Shown here: one piece after another, positions 1 to 8,910 of the stretch | Position numbering within the stretch: position 1 is the stretch's first letter | How the letters are laid out: every line of letters starts with the position of its first letter | DNA from: Rubripirellula obstinata | Lineage (GTDB): Bacteria; Planctomycetota; Planctomycetia; Pirellulales; Pirellulaceae | Assembly: GCF_001642955.1 (NCBI RefSeq) | Contig: NZ_LWSK01000017.1 | Location: 1 to 64,000, forward strand | DNA: 64,000 bases | Direction of reading: 5' to 3' | Notes under the pieces: generated by a model | The model's input: the letters and a program-made list of their open reading frames with translations, nothing else | Told to the model about the DNA's origin: nothing | Databases searched by the model: none | Made by a program: the position numbers and the translations under genes

Positions 1-5
1 ATGTG

Positions 6-60
6 GGGCAGCCATCCGGGTGCTCGCGCACCCGGCAGGGAGCTGCCGGCCCTCCGGGCC
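6..60. repeat. Dispersed palindromic repeat, inverted copy of 18880-18934
   Basis: This stretch is nearly identical to the reverse complement of 18880-18934. Its core is an 8-bp perfect stem (CCGGGTGC / GCACCCGG) closed by a four-base loop. No convincing gene lies in bases 1-298, which hold only this repeat and the one at 151-255. Confidence 0.75.
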
Positions 61-150
61 TATTGCGCAGTAACTGATGCAACGTCCCCTGCGAAATCCC
101 CTGCGAAAGGCGACTATAAAAAGTCGTACGTTCCTAACACGTGTTTTCCG

Positions 151-255
151 GGACCAAAACCCTTCACGGCCCAGGGCGATGCCCACGCGGTTAAACAAAT
201 TAGCAACCCTTCACGGCGTTGGACTGAACCCGGGCGGGATCAGCTACGTTTTAGA
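151..255. repeat. Dispersed intergenic repeat (family A fragment)
   Basis: This stretch holds the same modules as the nested palindrome at 8911-9237: a 'GCGATGCCCACGCGGTTAAA' module, then a 'TTCACGGCGTTGGACTGAAC' module, then 'GCGGGATCAGCTACG'. The last part recurs at 19219-19253. No coding potential is seen. Confidence 0.7.
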
Positions 256-298
256 GCCGTTCACTACGATTGGTGTAGCGAGCGATGCGAGATGCAGC

Positions 299-1072
299 CT
301 ACTTGTTGTTTTGAAACATCGCGATGTCAGACGGGGCGTTGAAGTCTTGCCACTCTCCGTTGATCAATCGCTGTTGTGGTTGAAATCGAGACTTGTAGTT
401 TAGGTGCCGATTGTCTTCGACAAACATTCCTAGATACAGGAAACGAATCTTCTGATGCTTGGCCCATTCCAACTGCTTCAAAATCGCGTAAGTTCCCAAG
501 CTGTATCGATGGAACGATTGGTCGAAGAAGGTGTAGAACGCCGATACGCTTTCGGCACCGACGTCAAAGATTGAAACTGCAACCAGTTGACCAGAGTGAT
601 AGATCGCAATTTCAAGCGTCAGGAAGCAGCTTGCCACAACGAATGATCGATAAGCATCTTCGTCGATCAAATCGCATCGGTCTCCCAGATTTCGACGCTG
701 CCGATGGTCATTGAACAATCGGACTCGTTCGCTTTCCGATTCAGGGACATCAATGACGCAATCGAGATCACGATCACCTCGCTTGAGCACGCGTTTCATC
801 GACTTGGTCAATGCGAATGATTGGGCAGCAATTCGCGTTGGCTCGCAAGCACTGCAATCAGGACACTGGGTGCGATAAACAAAATCACCGCTTCGACGAT
901 ACCCAAGCATCAGCATCTCATCGACGGCCGCGGGTGTCACGTTGCCCATCGGCACCCTCAGCGGCATCCGGGCAACCTGGTCCCGATAGTGACACGGCTG
1001 CAGTTCATCCTGTACCACCACCAATTGGATTTGCTGATTCGGCAATCGAGCGTGTGGGTCGGGGTGGCTCAT
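299..1072 (-). CDS. bpt: Aspartate/glutamate leucyl- (arginyl-)tRNA-protein transferase
   Basis: The product resembles the Bpt/ATE family, which moves leucine or arginine from aminoacyl-tRNA onto the N-terminus of proteins and so marks them for ClpS/ClpAP degradation (N-degron pathway). The 257 residues match the usual bacterial Bpt length. Visible family signatures are the N-terminal Cys-containing 'CPDCSACEPTRI' segment, 'SMKRVLKRGDRDL', and the C-terminal 'LGMFVEDNRHLNYKSRF' block. The usual initial CxYLP motif appears only as 'PCHYRDQVARMPLR', so the N-terminal Cys motif is altered. It lies 69 bp downstream of rtcB on the same strand and may be the last gene of a minus-strand run. Whether the donor is Leu or Arg cannot be settled from sequence alone. 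Confidence 0.88.
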   Translation of the reverse strand: MSHPDPHARLPNQQIQLVVVQDELQPCHYRDQVARMPLRVPMGNVTPAAVDEMLMLGYRRSGDFVYRTQCPDCSACEPTRIAAQSFALTKSMKRVLKRGDRDLDCVIDVPESESERVRLFNDHRQRRNLGDRCDLIDEDAYRSFVVASCFLTLEIAIYHSGQLVAVSIFDVGAESVSAFYTFFDQSFHRYSLGTYAILKQLEWAKHQKIRFLYLGMFVEDNRHLNYKSRFQPQQRLINGEWQDFNAPSDIAMFQNNK

Positions 1073-1141
1073 GGCAGTCGTGGTGAAAGAGTCCGTTACA
1101 GGCGGACTTCATCATACGTCAAAGCTTCGCATCGCGGGTCA

Positions 1142-2656
1142 TCAATCATCGGCTGGGGCTCCATCCTTGATCACAAACTTTGCTTTCAAGCGGGCAACTT
1201 CCGATGCCAGACCGGCTTGCGTGACGCTGGCCAGGACTTCACCGAAATCCTTGTAGGCATCGGGCGCTTCATCGCGAGGATACACGCGACAATTGCTGAT
1301 GATGTCGTGATCCAGCAAGCCTTGATCGACCGCTTCTTGTCGCAGATTCTTCTTTGCTTTCGTACGACTCATTCTGCGCCCGGCACCATGATTGACGCTG
1401 AACGCTGACGCCGACGCGCCGGGATTCGCCACCATAATGCTTGATCCATCACGAGGATTCCCGGGCAACAAAATGGGGTGTCCGGTGTCCGCGAAAGCAG
1501 TTCGGGCTAGGTCAGGGTGCCCGGCCGGGAAAGCGCGCGTTGCACCTTTTCGGTGAACCCACTGTCGCATCCCGTCGATCGTTTCGCGGCGGACAATGTT
1601 GTGGCTGATGAAGTAAACCAATTCACCACGAACACTGGGGAAGACTTCGCGAAACGCTTCCAGCACCAATGCATTGATTAGCAGATGGTTGACGGTCGCA
1701 AAGTTCGCTCCCATCGCCATGTCGCAAAGATATTTTTGTCCAGCGTCAGAATCAGCTTCGGCGTAACACAATTGCGGATCGCCCGCGGGAAACGCCAATC
1801 CACGCTTTTCAAAATCTGATTTCATGGCGCGGAACTGGCCCATCGCCATGTCGTGACCAAACCCACGTGATCCACAATGCGTCAAGAACGCAACGTGCCC
1901 ATCGCGAAGTCCAAAGCTTTCGCCAATCTTTCGCAGCGCCGGATCTTGCACCAACTGAACCACTTCGGCTTCACCAAAGTGGTTTCCACCGCCCAGGCTG
2001 CCCAGTTGTCGATACTTGCTTTCGATACGATCCAGCTTGTCACGCTGGCGTCCCATCCACTGCAACCGCGCCGCCAAGGTATCGGACGAACCATCCGGTG
2101 CGGTGTGAAACGCGTCCTCGCACGCATCGGCCCAACCCTTTGGAATCCCAAGCTTTTTCAGCACGCTTTTAGTCGCGCCTTCGGTGACCACTTGAAACCC
2201 CAGTGCTCCATCGACTCGTCGCGACTTCGGTGCGTTGCGTTGCCCACGACCAGCCCCCGATGGAACTCGTTTGCCGATCGCCTTGATCAGCTTCCGACGA
2301 ACGGTCAGTTCGTTGATTGCATCGGCCGGCAGATCCGTTTGCAACAGGCTCATGCTGCACTTGATGTCCACACCGACCGGTCCTGGATAAACGTGGCTCG
2401 GCGAAACCATCACGCAACCCACCGGTGCACCGTAACCAACATGCGCGTCCGGATTCAAAACGACTCGCGACACACCGGGTGCCAAGCGACTGTTGATTGC
2501 TTGACGCAACGTTTGCCCGCAAAACGTTTCGCGAACAGCATCATTGCCAATCACAGTGATGGGGGAAATCGAATCTTGACCGCCGTCGGCAGCAGCAACC
2601 GGCAGCTCGGCAATGGCCGGTCCGGTGATGCGAAGCATTTGAGTGGTCGTGTCCAT
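1142..2656 (-). CDS. rtcB: RtcB-family RNA ligase (paralogue 1)
   Basis: RtcB joins RNA 2',3'-cyclic phosphate or 3'-phosphate ends to 5'-OH ends using GTP and Mn2+, in RNA repair or tRNA splicing. The expected metal and guanylylation residues are visible: Cys100 in 'VGVDIKCSM', His226 in 'GGGNHFGE', His260 in 'THCGSRG', His352 in 'ISHNI', and the presumed guanylylated His423 in 'VNHGAGRRMSR'. The 504 residues fit the family. The cysteine motif reads DIKCSM where many homologues have a Gly-Cys-Gly motif, and the second copy (40042-41589) shares this. Unlike that copy it has no rtcA or rtcR beside it. Its neighbours are an exported BNR protein and bpt. The role of a second ligase is unknown. 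Confidence 0.93.
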   Translation of the reverse strand: MDTTTQMLRITGPAIAELPVAAADGGQDSISPITVIGNDAVRETFCGQTLRQAINSRLAPGVSRVVLNPDAHVGYGAPVGCVMVSPSHVYPGPVGVDIKCSMSLLQTDLPADAINELTVRRKLIKAIGKRVPSGAGRGQRNAPKSRRVDGALGFQVVTEGATKSVLKKLGIPKGWADACEDAFHTAPDGSSDTLAARLQWMGRQRDKLDRIESKYRQLGSLGGGNHFGEAEVVQLVQDPALRKIGESFGLRDGHVAFLTHCGSRGFGHDMAMGQFRAMKSDFEKRGLAFPAGDPQLCYAEADSDAGQKYLCDMAMGANFATVNHLLINALVLEAFREVFPSVRGELVYFISHNIVRRETIDGMRQWVHRKGATRAFPAGHPDLARTAFADTGHPILLPGNPRDGSSIMVANPGASASAFSVNHGAGRRMSRTKAKKNLRQEAVDQGLLDHDIISNCRVYPRDEAPDAYKDFGEVLASVTQAGLASEVARLKAKFVIKDGAPADD

Positions 2657-2729
2657 GATGGTTTCAGCGTGTCCGAGGTTACAAACAAAAGTGATGGATG
2701 GTTCAGGACATTTTTAAACCGCGATAGGT

Positions 2730-4154
2730 TCAGTCTGTTTTCGGTGAAGGCTTCCCAACCCAATAATCAATGACCGTCACTTTTTTGTTGATTTGTCCCA
2801 TCACCGATAGCCATCCGTCCTGACTAGGGCGAGCCTTGTCGATGCCCATCTTGCAATCCTCAAACAGTTCTGGCTTTCCGTTGGCCACCAGTTTTGCTTC
2901 ACCTGAATTTGAAACGGGCATTTGATACAAACCCTCATGCGACACAATGAACATGGCACCATTCGCACCCGGGATCAGAGCACCATCGGTGGAAGAAGAC
3001 TGCCGCGTCCATTTACCAGTCGCAGGGTCGCGTTGGTAATGAGTCGGCGAACCATCTTCGCCGCGAGCCAGAACGTGGACGCGCCCGTTTTGGTCCACCG
3101 CCATTGACCCGCCATTGCGGTACTTGTTTCCTGACTGAATCTTCATCGCAGTGATCCCGGGTGTATCGGCTGTGATGAAATGGGTTCCCCGTTTCGCAAC
3201 CATGGCTCCGTCATTGTTGCGCCAGGTGACTCCCAAGTCATCCGAATAGGCGTAACAGAGATCGTGCGAAGTCGTCGAGTCTGGTGTGTCACGCCAACAC
3301 CAAGTGATGTGAAGCCGACCTTTATGAAATTGAATTCCAAACGGATAAGCGTTGACCGTTTTGTCGCCGCCCGACCAAGCCTTGTCGATGAATTGACTCG
3401 TCGGTTCCTGATTGTCCAGCCATCGTCCTCTTCGATAACGAAACAAATGCGAATTAGCGCTACCCGATCCGCCGCCCAAACGCAGATACAGGAATAATGA
3501 ATCATCAGCCGTCACAAAACTGGGGTAGGTGACTGATTCGATTTTCGGGCCAGCGGCGTTTCTGCGGTTCCGACTGTTTCGAGATCGGCTGACCCTGCCC
3601 AGGTTGTTGAGCACCGGGCTGAACGCTTCGGCATTCCAGTTCGCCGTTTCAGGAGCGTTGGCGATCGGTTGCAGACTGTGTCGATATCGAAGTGTCGAAA
3701 GATGGTGGTCAAACGACAAGTGAAGGTAGCCGTCGTCCGAAATCCCCATGGCAACTTTTTCGTGTCCGTCGCCAAACCCTCGCGAAATCTTCCCGCCTTT
3801 TCCGCGATCGATGTTGTCAGTCCGCTGATAGCCGGGCAATGACAAAACCGACCAGGGGCTGCCAGGTGTATTTCCATTAGGCAACTGACGACGAGCCACG
3901 GAAACTTGCTTTTTGTCGTCCCAGTAAGCCGCGTATTGCCAGCCGCGATGGGTCCACAACGATCCCGGACCAAAGTTCCAACGTGAACCGGGTTTGACAA
4001 TGTTCGTTGGCATCGCGTTGTTGCCAACAACAGACATCACCATCGTCGGTTTACTTGCATCATCCTTGGAAGAATCGTTGGCGATTCCGATCGCCGGAAA
4101 CGTCACGACAATACAGCCCAAAAAAGCTAGGTGTGTCAGCGGGGGAAAGTTCAT
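2730..4154 (-). CDS. Exported BNR/Asp-box repeat protein (BNR_4-like)
   Basis: The 474-residue protein begins with a Sec signal peptide (hydrophobic stretch at residues 7-24, cleavage likely after 'GIA'), so it should act outside the cytoplasm. The mature part looks like a beta-propeller of the BNR_4 type. It has a clear Asp-box in 'SDDLGVTWRNNDG', and repeated 'DGYLHLSFDHH', 'KGRLHITWCW' and 'NGRVHVLARG' strands. Such proteins are common in planctomycetes, often near sulfatases and glycan-degrading genes, and are thought to bind or cleave glycans. No catalytic residues can be assigned here. The gene lies 10 bp downstream of the LarA-like gene, so the two are probably co-transcribed. Confidence 0.72.
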   Translation of the reverse strand: MNFPPLTHLAFLGCIVVTFPAIGIANDSSKDDASKPTMVMSVVGNNAMPTNIVKPGSRWNFGPGSLWTHRGWQYAAYWDDKKQVSVARRQLPNGNTPGSPWSVLSLPGYQRTDNIDRGKGGKISRGFGDGHEKVAMGISDDGYLHLSFDHHLSTLRYRHSLQPIANAPETANWNAEAFSPVLNNLGRVSRSRNSRNRRNAAGPKIESVTYPSFVTADDSLFLYLRLGGGSGSANSHLFRYRRGRWLDNQEPTSQFIDKAWSGGDKTVNAYPFGIQFHKGRLHITWCWRDTPDSTTSHDLCYAYSDDLGVTWRNNDGAMVAKRGTHFITADTPGITAMKIQSGNKYRNGGSMAVDQNGRVHVLARGEDGSPTHYQRDPATGKWTRQSSSTDGALIPGANGAMFIVSHEGLYQMPVSNSGEAKLVANGKPELFEDCKMGIDKARPSQDGWLSVMGQINKKVTVIDYWVGKPSPKTD

Positions 4155-4164
4155 GCTGCGTTCT

Positions 4165-5448
4165 CTAAAAGATATTCATCATGTTGCCAGCGTCATCGAA
4201 TTCGATGGCAGCGGGATCGCATAATTGGTGTAAACGCTCATGCGAGCGAAGTTGATCTTGAAAGGCGGTGCTGCAAAAGAATCGACTTAGCGAAAGAGTG
4301 TCCTCGATTGCGATCCATTTCATGTTAGCAGGTGACGTCGTGCGGTATTGGGACAAGATCGCATCGAGAGCCTCTTGATCGCTGTGAAAGGTTAACGGAA
4401 TCCTGCCGCCGGTCGGATGCGCACTGGCGATGCAGTTTGTCTTAGTCATTTCCGCATCCATGGCATCCACCACGTTTTGGTGACAATACTCGGCGACGCC
4501 GATTCCCGTTGCGTTGCCCGCTGTTTTTTCGCTGAGGTTCCGCACATAGATGCCGCTGATTTTAGGCCATTCATCTGCCGCGGCGATGTTATCGTTCCAC
4601 TTGCGGCCGACAATGTTGGTGTCCATTCCCGTGCCGGAGATTTCTTTGCCAATTCGATTGATGATCAACAGGTCGGCCGAATCAAACGGCAGCGAAGGCA
4701 TTCGCTCGGTCGCGATTTTCAGCAGTTCTGGTTCTCGCGTTAGGAAATCTTCGGCGGCTACGGCCTCGATGTGCGAAGTCTGTTCGGCACCGTCTTCGAT
4801 GATTGCAAGTCCCATCGTCACGGGAGTCTTCGCGATGATCAGATCGGTGATCTCCGTGGCAATCGCGTCGAGTCGGTATTGGTGCGACGGAAAAAGACTG
4901 TGGTAGGCGGCGGCACCGTCGTGATTGCCAAGGCCGATCAACATCATCTTGATCAGGCCGCTTTGCAAACTGCCAATTAGTCGTGTGTGCGGCTTGACTC
5001 GATTGACCACCACGACATGATCGGCATGGGCCGCGATGCGGTCAAACCGCACATCGAAACCTGCTTGCGTTTTACCAAGCGACACGGTTTCCATCGACGA
5101 TTCGATCGGACATTCCACGGATGATTCAGTGATGCCCAGCGAGGCCAACACGCGTTGCTGGCCATCGGCACTGGCACCACCGTGACTGCCCATCGCGGGA
5201 ACAATGATCGGAACTGCACCACGATCGCGACAAAAACCAACCACCGACGAAACAATTTCAGCCAAGTTAGCGACGCCACGACTGCCAACAGCAATTGCGA
5301 CTCGTTGTCCCGGTTGAATCGGACCATCTCGATCGCCGTGACGACCAACCCATTGGTGCAGTGTGTTTTTCGTCGCACCATCAATGCTTGCCACGGGCTG
5401 TTGATGCAGCGATTGTTCCACTTGAATCATTTCGGGGTACCGATTCAT
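4165..5448 (-). CDS. LarA-like protein (lactate racemase domain, DUF2088)
   Basis: The 427 residues match the size of nickel-pincer-dependent lactate racemase LarA. The N-terminal half has the family's Rossmann-like segment ('VAIAVGSRGVANLAEIV', 'PIIVPAMGSHGGAS'), then 'VNRVKPHTRLIG' and 'GLIKMMLIGLGNHDGA', which carry the His and Lys residues that in LarA surround the nickel-pincer cofactor. No larB, larC or larE is in this window, so cofactor supply cannot be judged. It may act on another 2-hydroxy acid, as several LarA homologues do. It sits 13 bp after the LRR peptidase-like gene and 10 bp before the BNR gene, suggesting an operon. Confidence 0.7.
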   Translation of the reverse strand: MNRYPEMIQVEQSLHQQPVASIDGATKNTLHQWVGRHGDRDGPIQPGQRVAIAVGSRGVANLAEIVSSVVGFCRDRGAVPIIVPAMGSHGGASADGQQRVLASLGITESSVECPIESSMETVSLGKTQAGFDVRFDRIAAHADHVVVVNRVKPHTRLIGSLQSGLIKMMLIGLGNHDGAAAYHSLFPSHQYRLDAIATEITDLIIAKTPVTMGLAIIEDGAEQTSHIEAVAAEDFLTREPELLKIATERMPSLPFDSADLLIINRIGKEISGTGMDTNIVGRKWNDNIAAADEWPKISGIYVRNLSEKTAGNATGIGVAEYCHQNVVDAMDAEMTKTNCIASAHPTGGRIPLTFHSDQEALDAILSQYRTTSPANMKWIAIEDTLSLSRFFCSTAFQDQLRSHERLHQLCDPAAIEFDDAGNMMNIF

Positions 5449-5461
5449 GACGACACCCCGC

Positions 5462-7216
5462 TTACTGTGAAATCAATTGAAGAGGATTCACGGTCAAGCT
5501 GTTGCGAGCAGCCTGCAAACGCGACAAACCCGATTCGCTGACGTCAGTACGTTGCAGATCAACACTGTTCAGATTTCTCATCTGCGAAATCGCGTCCACC
5601 GATGCATCCGAAACCTTTGATCCGGTCATCCAAAGCGTCGAAATTGATTTTGCATTGGAAAGCGATTCGATAACTTGGTCGCCCGTTTGTGTCCAACTGA
5701 GATCGACTTCGCGAAGAGCCTTGGCACGCCTAAGCCAGTCGCTCATTTCGTCATCAACACCGGTCGCTTCTAAACTGAGTTGTTGCAGTGATTGCGGCTG
5801 AGGCAGTAATCGAGCGACGTCGGAATTTTTGATCGGCACGTAAGAAAGGTCTAACCAATTCAAGCGGTCCGAAACGGGCAACGTTGCCAGACCAGCGGAT
5901 GTAAGATCGCAACGCGTCAGGCAAAGCTTTGTCAAAGAACGTGTGGGCGGATTGGATTTCAAATCAGCATCACTGACCTTCAAGAAATTGGTCAGCGGTT
6001 TGTCGATTGGGATCGTGTTGTTGGGGACACCGAGGCCCGCGTCGATTTTGTAGAGCTCAGCAAGTTTCTGGTAGATCCACTTTCGAGACTCTGAATTCCC
6101 GCCGTCGAGGAGTTGATGTGTCCGAGCGATCGCGTGAGCGTACCAGCGCGGCAGGTCGGTTCGCGATTGAGCCGATAAACGCCCGTCGCGGCGAAGTTCT
6201 TCAATCGGCATCGTGTCGCGATTTGCTAAAACACGATAGCGAGCGAATTGCAGTCGCGGCGAATCCCAACCGCCCAGCGTTACCGACCCGTCTGCTTGAC
6301 CACTGAACGATTCAAAGTAACCAGCGATGCCTTCCACCAACCAGAAATCACGTTCTGATTGTTCATCAAGTCCGCTGCGAGTTGCTTCGCGAAACAGTTG
6401 GTGGACCAATTCGTGACGCAGGGTTGGTAAGTCGAGCGGTTGGCCGATCAGAAAAGTGGTGCGTCGATTGTCGCTGTAGAAACCAGTCGATTGCGAGATG
6501 CCAGGATTGTCCTTGCCCAGCGCGTCGACATATTGCTGGGCGTCGCTAAACAGGACAACGGTCAGCCGACGACGAATCGTGATCCGTTTGGACGACAGTT
6601 GCAGGAAGCTGTCCAAAGACTGATCAGCTTTCAATCGTTCAAGGTGACCGGAAACCTGCGGCGCTGCCTCCCAAAGCGGAAAGAACATTTGCGTCCAGAC
6701 CCAGTAACACTGTTCGAGCGATCGCGCGACGTTCGTGCTTACCTGCCGATCGGCACGCGAGTAGATCGTGAAGTGACTGGTTTCGACTTGCCGATACGAC
6801 CCGGGTTTCCAGGCCAGCCAAGCGGGCGCGGAACGGCCGCGGCGGATTCGGACATCCTGGTCGTTGGTTTTGCTGGTCGGCGTTTTGCTAGACGGTGTTT
6901 TGCTGGCCGGCGTTTTGCTAGTCGCAAATCCCAGGTAGCGACGTAGTGATTCGTTGGCGGGATCTTTCTGAAGATCCTTCCAGAGTCGCAGGTAGTGTTT
7001 CCAACCGAGTGACGCATCGGGATAAAGTTGGTCCGGCGTTGTTGGCCTCCGCTGCAACGTGTCGCTCTGTGACGAATCAACACTGAGCGGAAAATAGCAG
7101 GTGGTTCGATCAACCGATGCCGTTTGCGCAAAGGCAATCGTACTGAAAGTGACGACAACGGTCGCGGTAAAGAATAGCGGTAGGAGCCTGGTGGAATGCA
7201 TCATCTTGTTGCTCAT
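5462..7216 (-). CDS. Exported HExxH metallopeptidase-like protein (DUF1570-like) with leucine-rich repeats
   Basis: The 584-residue protein starts with a signal peptide (residues 1-30, ending 'IAFAQ'). A short low-complexity linker at residues 100-117 consists of PASKT/PSSKT/PTSKT repeats, encoded by a 15-bp DNA repeat near 6870-6918. The central part resembles DUF1570/peptidase_MA proteins: 'SHFTIYSR', then a zinc motif HELVH at 268-272, with Glu295 in 'LVEGIAGYFE' as the likely third ligand. The C-terminal 150 residues are leucine-rich repeats ('LTKLCLTRCDLTSAGLATLP' and following copies). A peptidase acting on the cell surface is plausible, but the substrate is unknown. Alternative ATG starts exist at 7204 and 7201. 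Confidence 0.7.
   Translation of the reverse strand: MSNKMMHSTRLLPLFFTATVVVTFSTIAFAQTASVDRTTCYFPLSVDSSQSDTLQRRPTTPDQLYPDASLGWKHYLRLWKDLQKDPANESLRRYLGFATSKTPASKTPSSKTPTSKTNDQDVRIRRGRSAPAWLAWKPGSYRQVETSHFTIYSRADRQVSTNVARSLEQCYWVWTQMFFPLWEAAPQVSGHLERLKADQSLDSFLQLSSKRITIRRRLTVVLFSDAQQYVDALGKDNPGISQSTGFYSDNRRTTFLIGQPLDLPTLRHELVHQLFREATRSGLDEQSERDFWLVEGIAGYFESFSGQADGSVTLGGWDSPRLQFARYRVLANRDTMPIEELRRDGRLSAQSRTDLPRWYAHAIARTHQLLDGGNSESRKWIYQKLAELYKIDAGLGVPNNTIPIDKPLTNFLKVSDADLKSNPPTRSLTKLCLTRCDLTSAGLATLPVSDRLNWLDLSYVPIKNSDVARLLPQPQSLQQLSLEATGVDDEMSDWLRRAKALREVDLSWTQTGDQVIESLSNAKSISTLWMTGSKVSDASVDAISQMRNLNSVDLQRTDVSESGLSRLQAARNSLTVNPLQLISQ
6870..6918. repeat. 15-bp in-frame minisatellite
   Basis: About three copies of a 15-bp unit ending in 'GTTTTGCT' lie inside the LRR peptidase-like gene. 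They encode the five-residue repeat PxSKT. The unit keeps the frame, so slippage would change only linker length. Confidence 0.7.
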
Positions 7217-7234
7217 CGTAGCCCGAAGCTGGCT

Positions 7235-7254
7235 CGATCGGGTACGACCGATCG
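7235..7254. promoter_or_regulatory. Inverted repeat in the divergent intergenic region, possible operator
   Basis: Perfect 7-bp arms, CGATCGG and CCGATCG, are separated by 6 bp. The site lies just upstream of the minus-strand gene run, in the 396-bp gap (7217-7612) before rpe. Apart from this palindrome I see no gene or strong promoter in the gap. Assignment as an operator is inference. Confidence 0.35.
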
Positions 7255-7612
7255 TCCTGCCCAGACCTACTTTGCCAGATCGGACTCTTCATTGGCCCGC
7301 CAATCGGACCAGCCGGAATATCTGGACAGAAATCTCACAAGTATTTCGGGTGGTTTTTCTCCCCTTACGGCACCGCAGGCGATGCAGATCCGGGGAAATA
7401 GGCCACTCGGCTTTCATGAATCCACCGGGATGGGTGGGTGGGTCGAAAGGTGTGGCGATTGACAGATTGCACCGGTCGCGGCCACGCTGCAATTTCAGTT
7501 GCCGGGTCGCAATCATTGCAGAAAGCGATTCGGAAGTGGCAGACGTTCGGATTCGCTCTTTAGATCGCCAGTTCGCAACCGTCTTTCGATTACTCACAAG
7601 AGATTGAACTGA

Positions 7613-8326
7613 ATGACCCAAGCTTCGCTCGAGACGATCCGAGCAGCATCGCCCGCGGTGCTGCCCAGTTTGTTGTTGTGTGATTTCGGCGACCTCAAAG
7701 GCGAGGTTTCGCGATTGGCCGACGCTGGCGCAAAGGTTCTGCACCTGGACGTCATGGATGGTCACTTCGTCCCGAACATGACCTACGCGATGCCGATCGT
7801 GGAAGGTCTGCGCCGCCACACCGAGATGCCCTTGGACGTTCACATGATGATCAGTGACCCGCTGACCTACGCCAAGCCCATGGTCGATGCCGGTGCCGAT
7901 CTTTTAACCTTTCATGCCGAAGCAGTGATCGATGCGGCGGAAACGGCACAGCAGATCGCCGAACTAGGCGTGTCCGTTGGTGTGGCTTTGAATCCTGATA
8001 CGCCGCTGGCGTCGATTGCCAGTTGCTTGCCGCATGTGGACATGGTGCTTGTGATGAGCGTCGAAGCAGGATTCGGCGGTCAGAAATTTAATCCGATTGC
8101 TTTGGAGAAATTACGGGCCCTGCGCGATGCAGATCCGGATCTTCTGTTGCAAATTGATGGTGGAATTGATGCCAGCACGATCGGCCCGGCACGAGCGGCA
8201 GGTTGTGATTTGTTTGTGGTTGGGTCGGCGATTTTCAAGAAAGACGATTACAAAGCGGCTTTTGCTGACTTGAATGCGGCGATGACTTCTGAGATCAAAA
8301 CCGAGATGAATGGAGGCCAAGCCTGA
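7613..8326 (+). CDS. rpe: Ribulose-phosphate 3-epimerase
   Basis: Interconverts D-ribulose 5-phosphate and D-xylulose 5-phosphate in the pentose phosphate and related sugar-phosphate pathways. The 237 residues form the expected TIM barrel, with 'PSLLLCDFGDLKGEV', the metal-ligand motif 'HLDVMDGHFVPN', 'LDVHMMISDP', 'VLVMSVEAGFGGQKF' and 'LQIDGGID'. All the residues that coordinate the metal and the phosphate appear present. The stop codon overlaps the start of the next gene (ATGA at 8326), so the two genes are translationally coupled. Confidence 0.95.
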   Translation: MTQASLETIRAASPAVLPSLLLCDFGDLKGEVSRLADAGAKVLHLDVMDGHFVPNMTYAMPIVEGLRRHTEMPLDVHMMISDPLTYAKPMVDAGADLLTFHAEAVIDAAETAQQIAELGVSVGVALNPDTPLASIASCLPHVDMVLVMSVEAGFGGQKFNPIALEKLRALRDADPDLLLQIDGGIDASTIGPARAAGCDLFVVGSAIFKKDDYKAAFADLNAAMTSEIKTEMNGGQA

Positions 8327-8910
8327 TGTTGTTAAAAGCGTCCGCCCGAAGCCCGGTTCTGTTGATTCGTCCGGGATCGACCGACTTTGATGAGCAAGGC
8401 CGAATCAAAGGCTCGCTCGACATGCCGATGAGCGAAAATGGTCATCAGCAGGTCGAATTAATCTGTGACGAGATTTCCGATTTCCGGCCATCGATCCTCT
8501 ACTCGGCTCCCTGCGAGTCCGCGATACAGACGGCTGAAACATTGGCGAGCCGATCCGGTTCCAAGATCAAAATCATTGATGCGTTTCGCAATGTTGACCA
8601 TGGACTTTGGCATGGCAAACTGCTTGATGAACTTCGCCGCAATCACCCAAAGCTTTACAAACGAGGCCAGGAGACTCCGGAGGAAATTTGTCCTCCCGGC
8701 GGCGAATCGCTGTTTGATGCAAAGCTGCGAATTGAAAAAGCGGTCAATAAGGTGATCAAGAAGTCGGGCAGCCAATTGGTCGCTTTTGTCATCCCAGATC
8801 CCTTGGCTCAAATTGTCCATCACCTGCTAAGCGGTCAGCAATGGTCAAAATTGTGGGATGCCGAGACGGATCGTGCCGATTGGCAATTGATCGAGCCTGT
8901 TTCGGAATAA
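8326..8910 (+). CDS. Histidine-phosphatase-fold protein lacking catalytic residues
   Basis: The 194-residue product has the overall layout of the histidine phosphatase (phosphoglycerate mutase-like) superfamily: 'VLLIRPGSTDFDEQGRIKG', 'LDMPMSENGHQQVELI', 'SAPCESAIQTAETLA', then 'GESLFDAKLRI'. The essential residues are changed. The RHG motif reads RPG, the second Arg (normally SPLxRAxQTA) is absent, and the C-terminal His motif is replaced by 'FVIPDPLAQIV'. It is therefore probably inactive as a phosphatase. The frame is intact and tightly coupled to rpe by an ATGA overlap, which argues for a retained, non-catalytic role such as binding a sugar phosphate or a protein. Confidence 0.68.
   Translation: MLLKASARSPVLLIRPGSTDFDEQGRIKGSLDMPMSENGHQQVELICDEISDFRPSILYSAPCESAIQTAETLASRSGSKIKIIDAFRNVDHGLWHGKLLDELRRNHPKLYKRGQETPEEICPPGGESLFDAKLRIEKAVNKVIKKSGSQLVAFVIPDPLAQIVHHLLSGQQWSKLWDAETDRADWQLIEPVSE

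Noticed and set aside
1877-2773. Plus-strand frame of 298 codons over rtcB
   Set aside because: Antisense to conserved RtcB; composition is Arg/His-rich as expected for a shadow frame.
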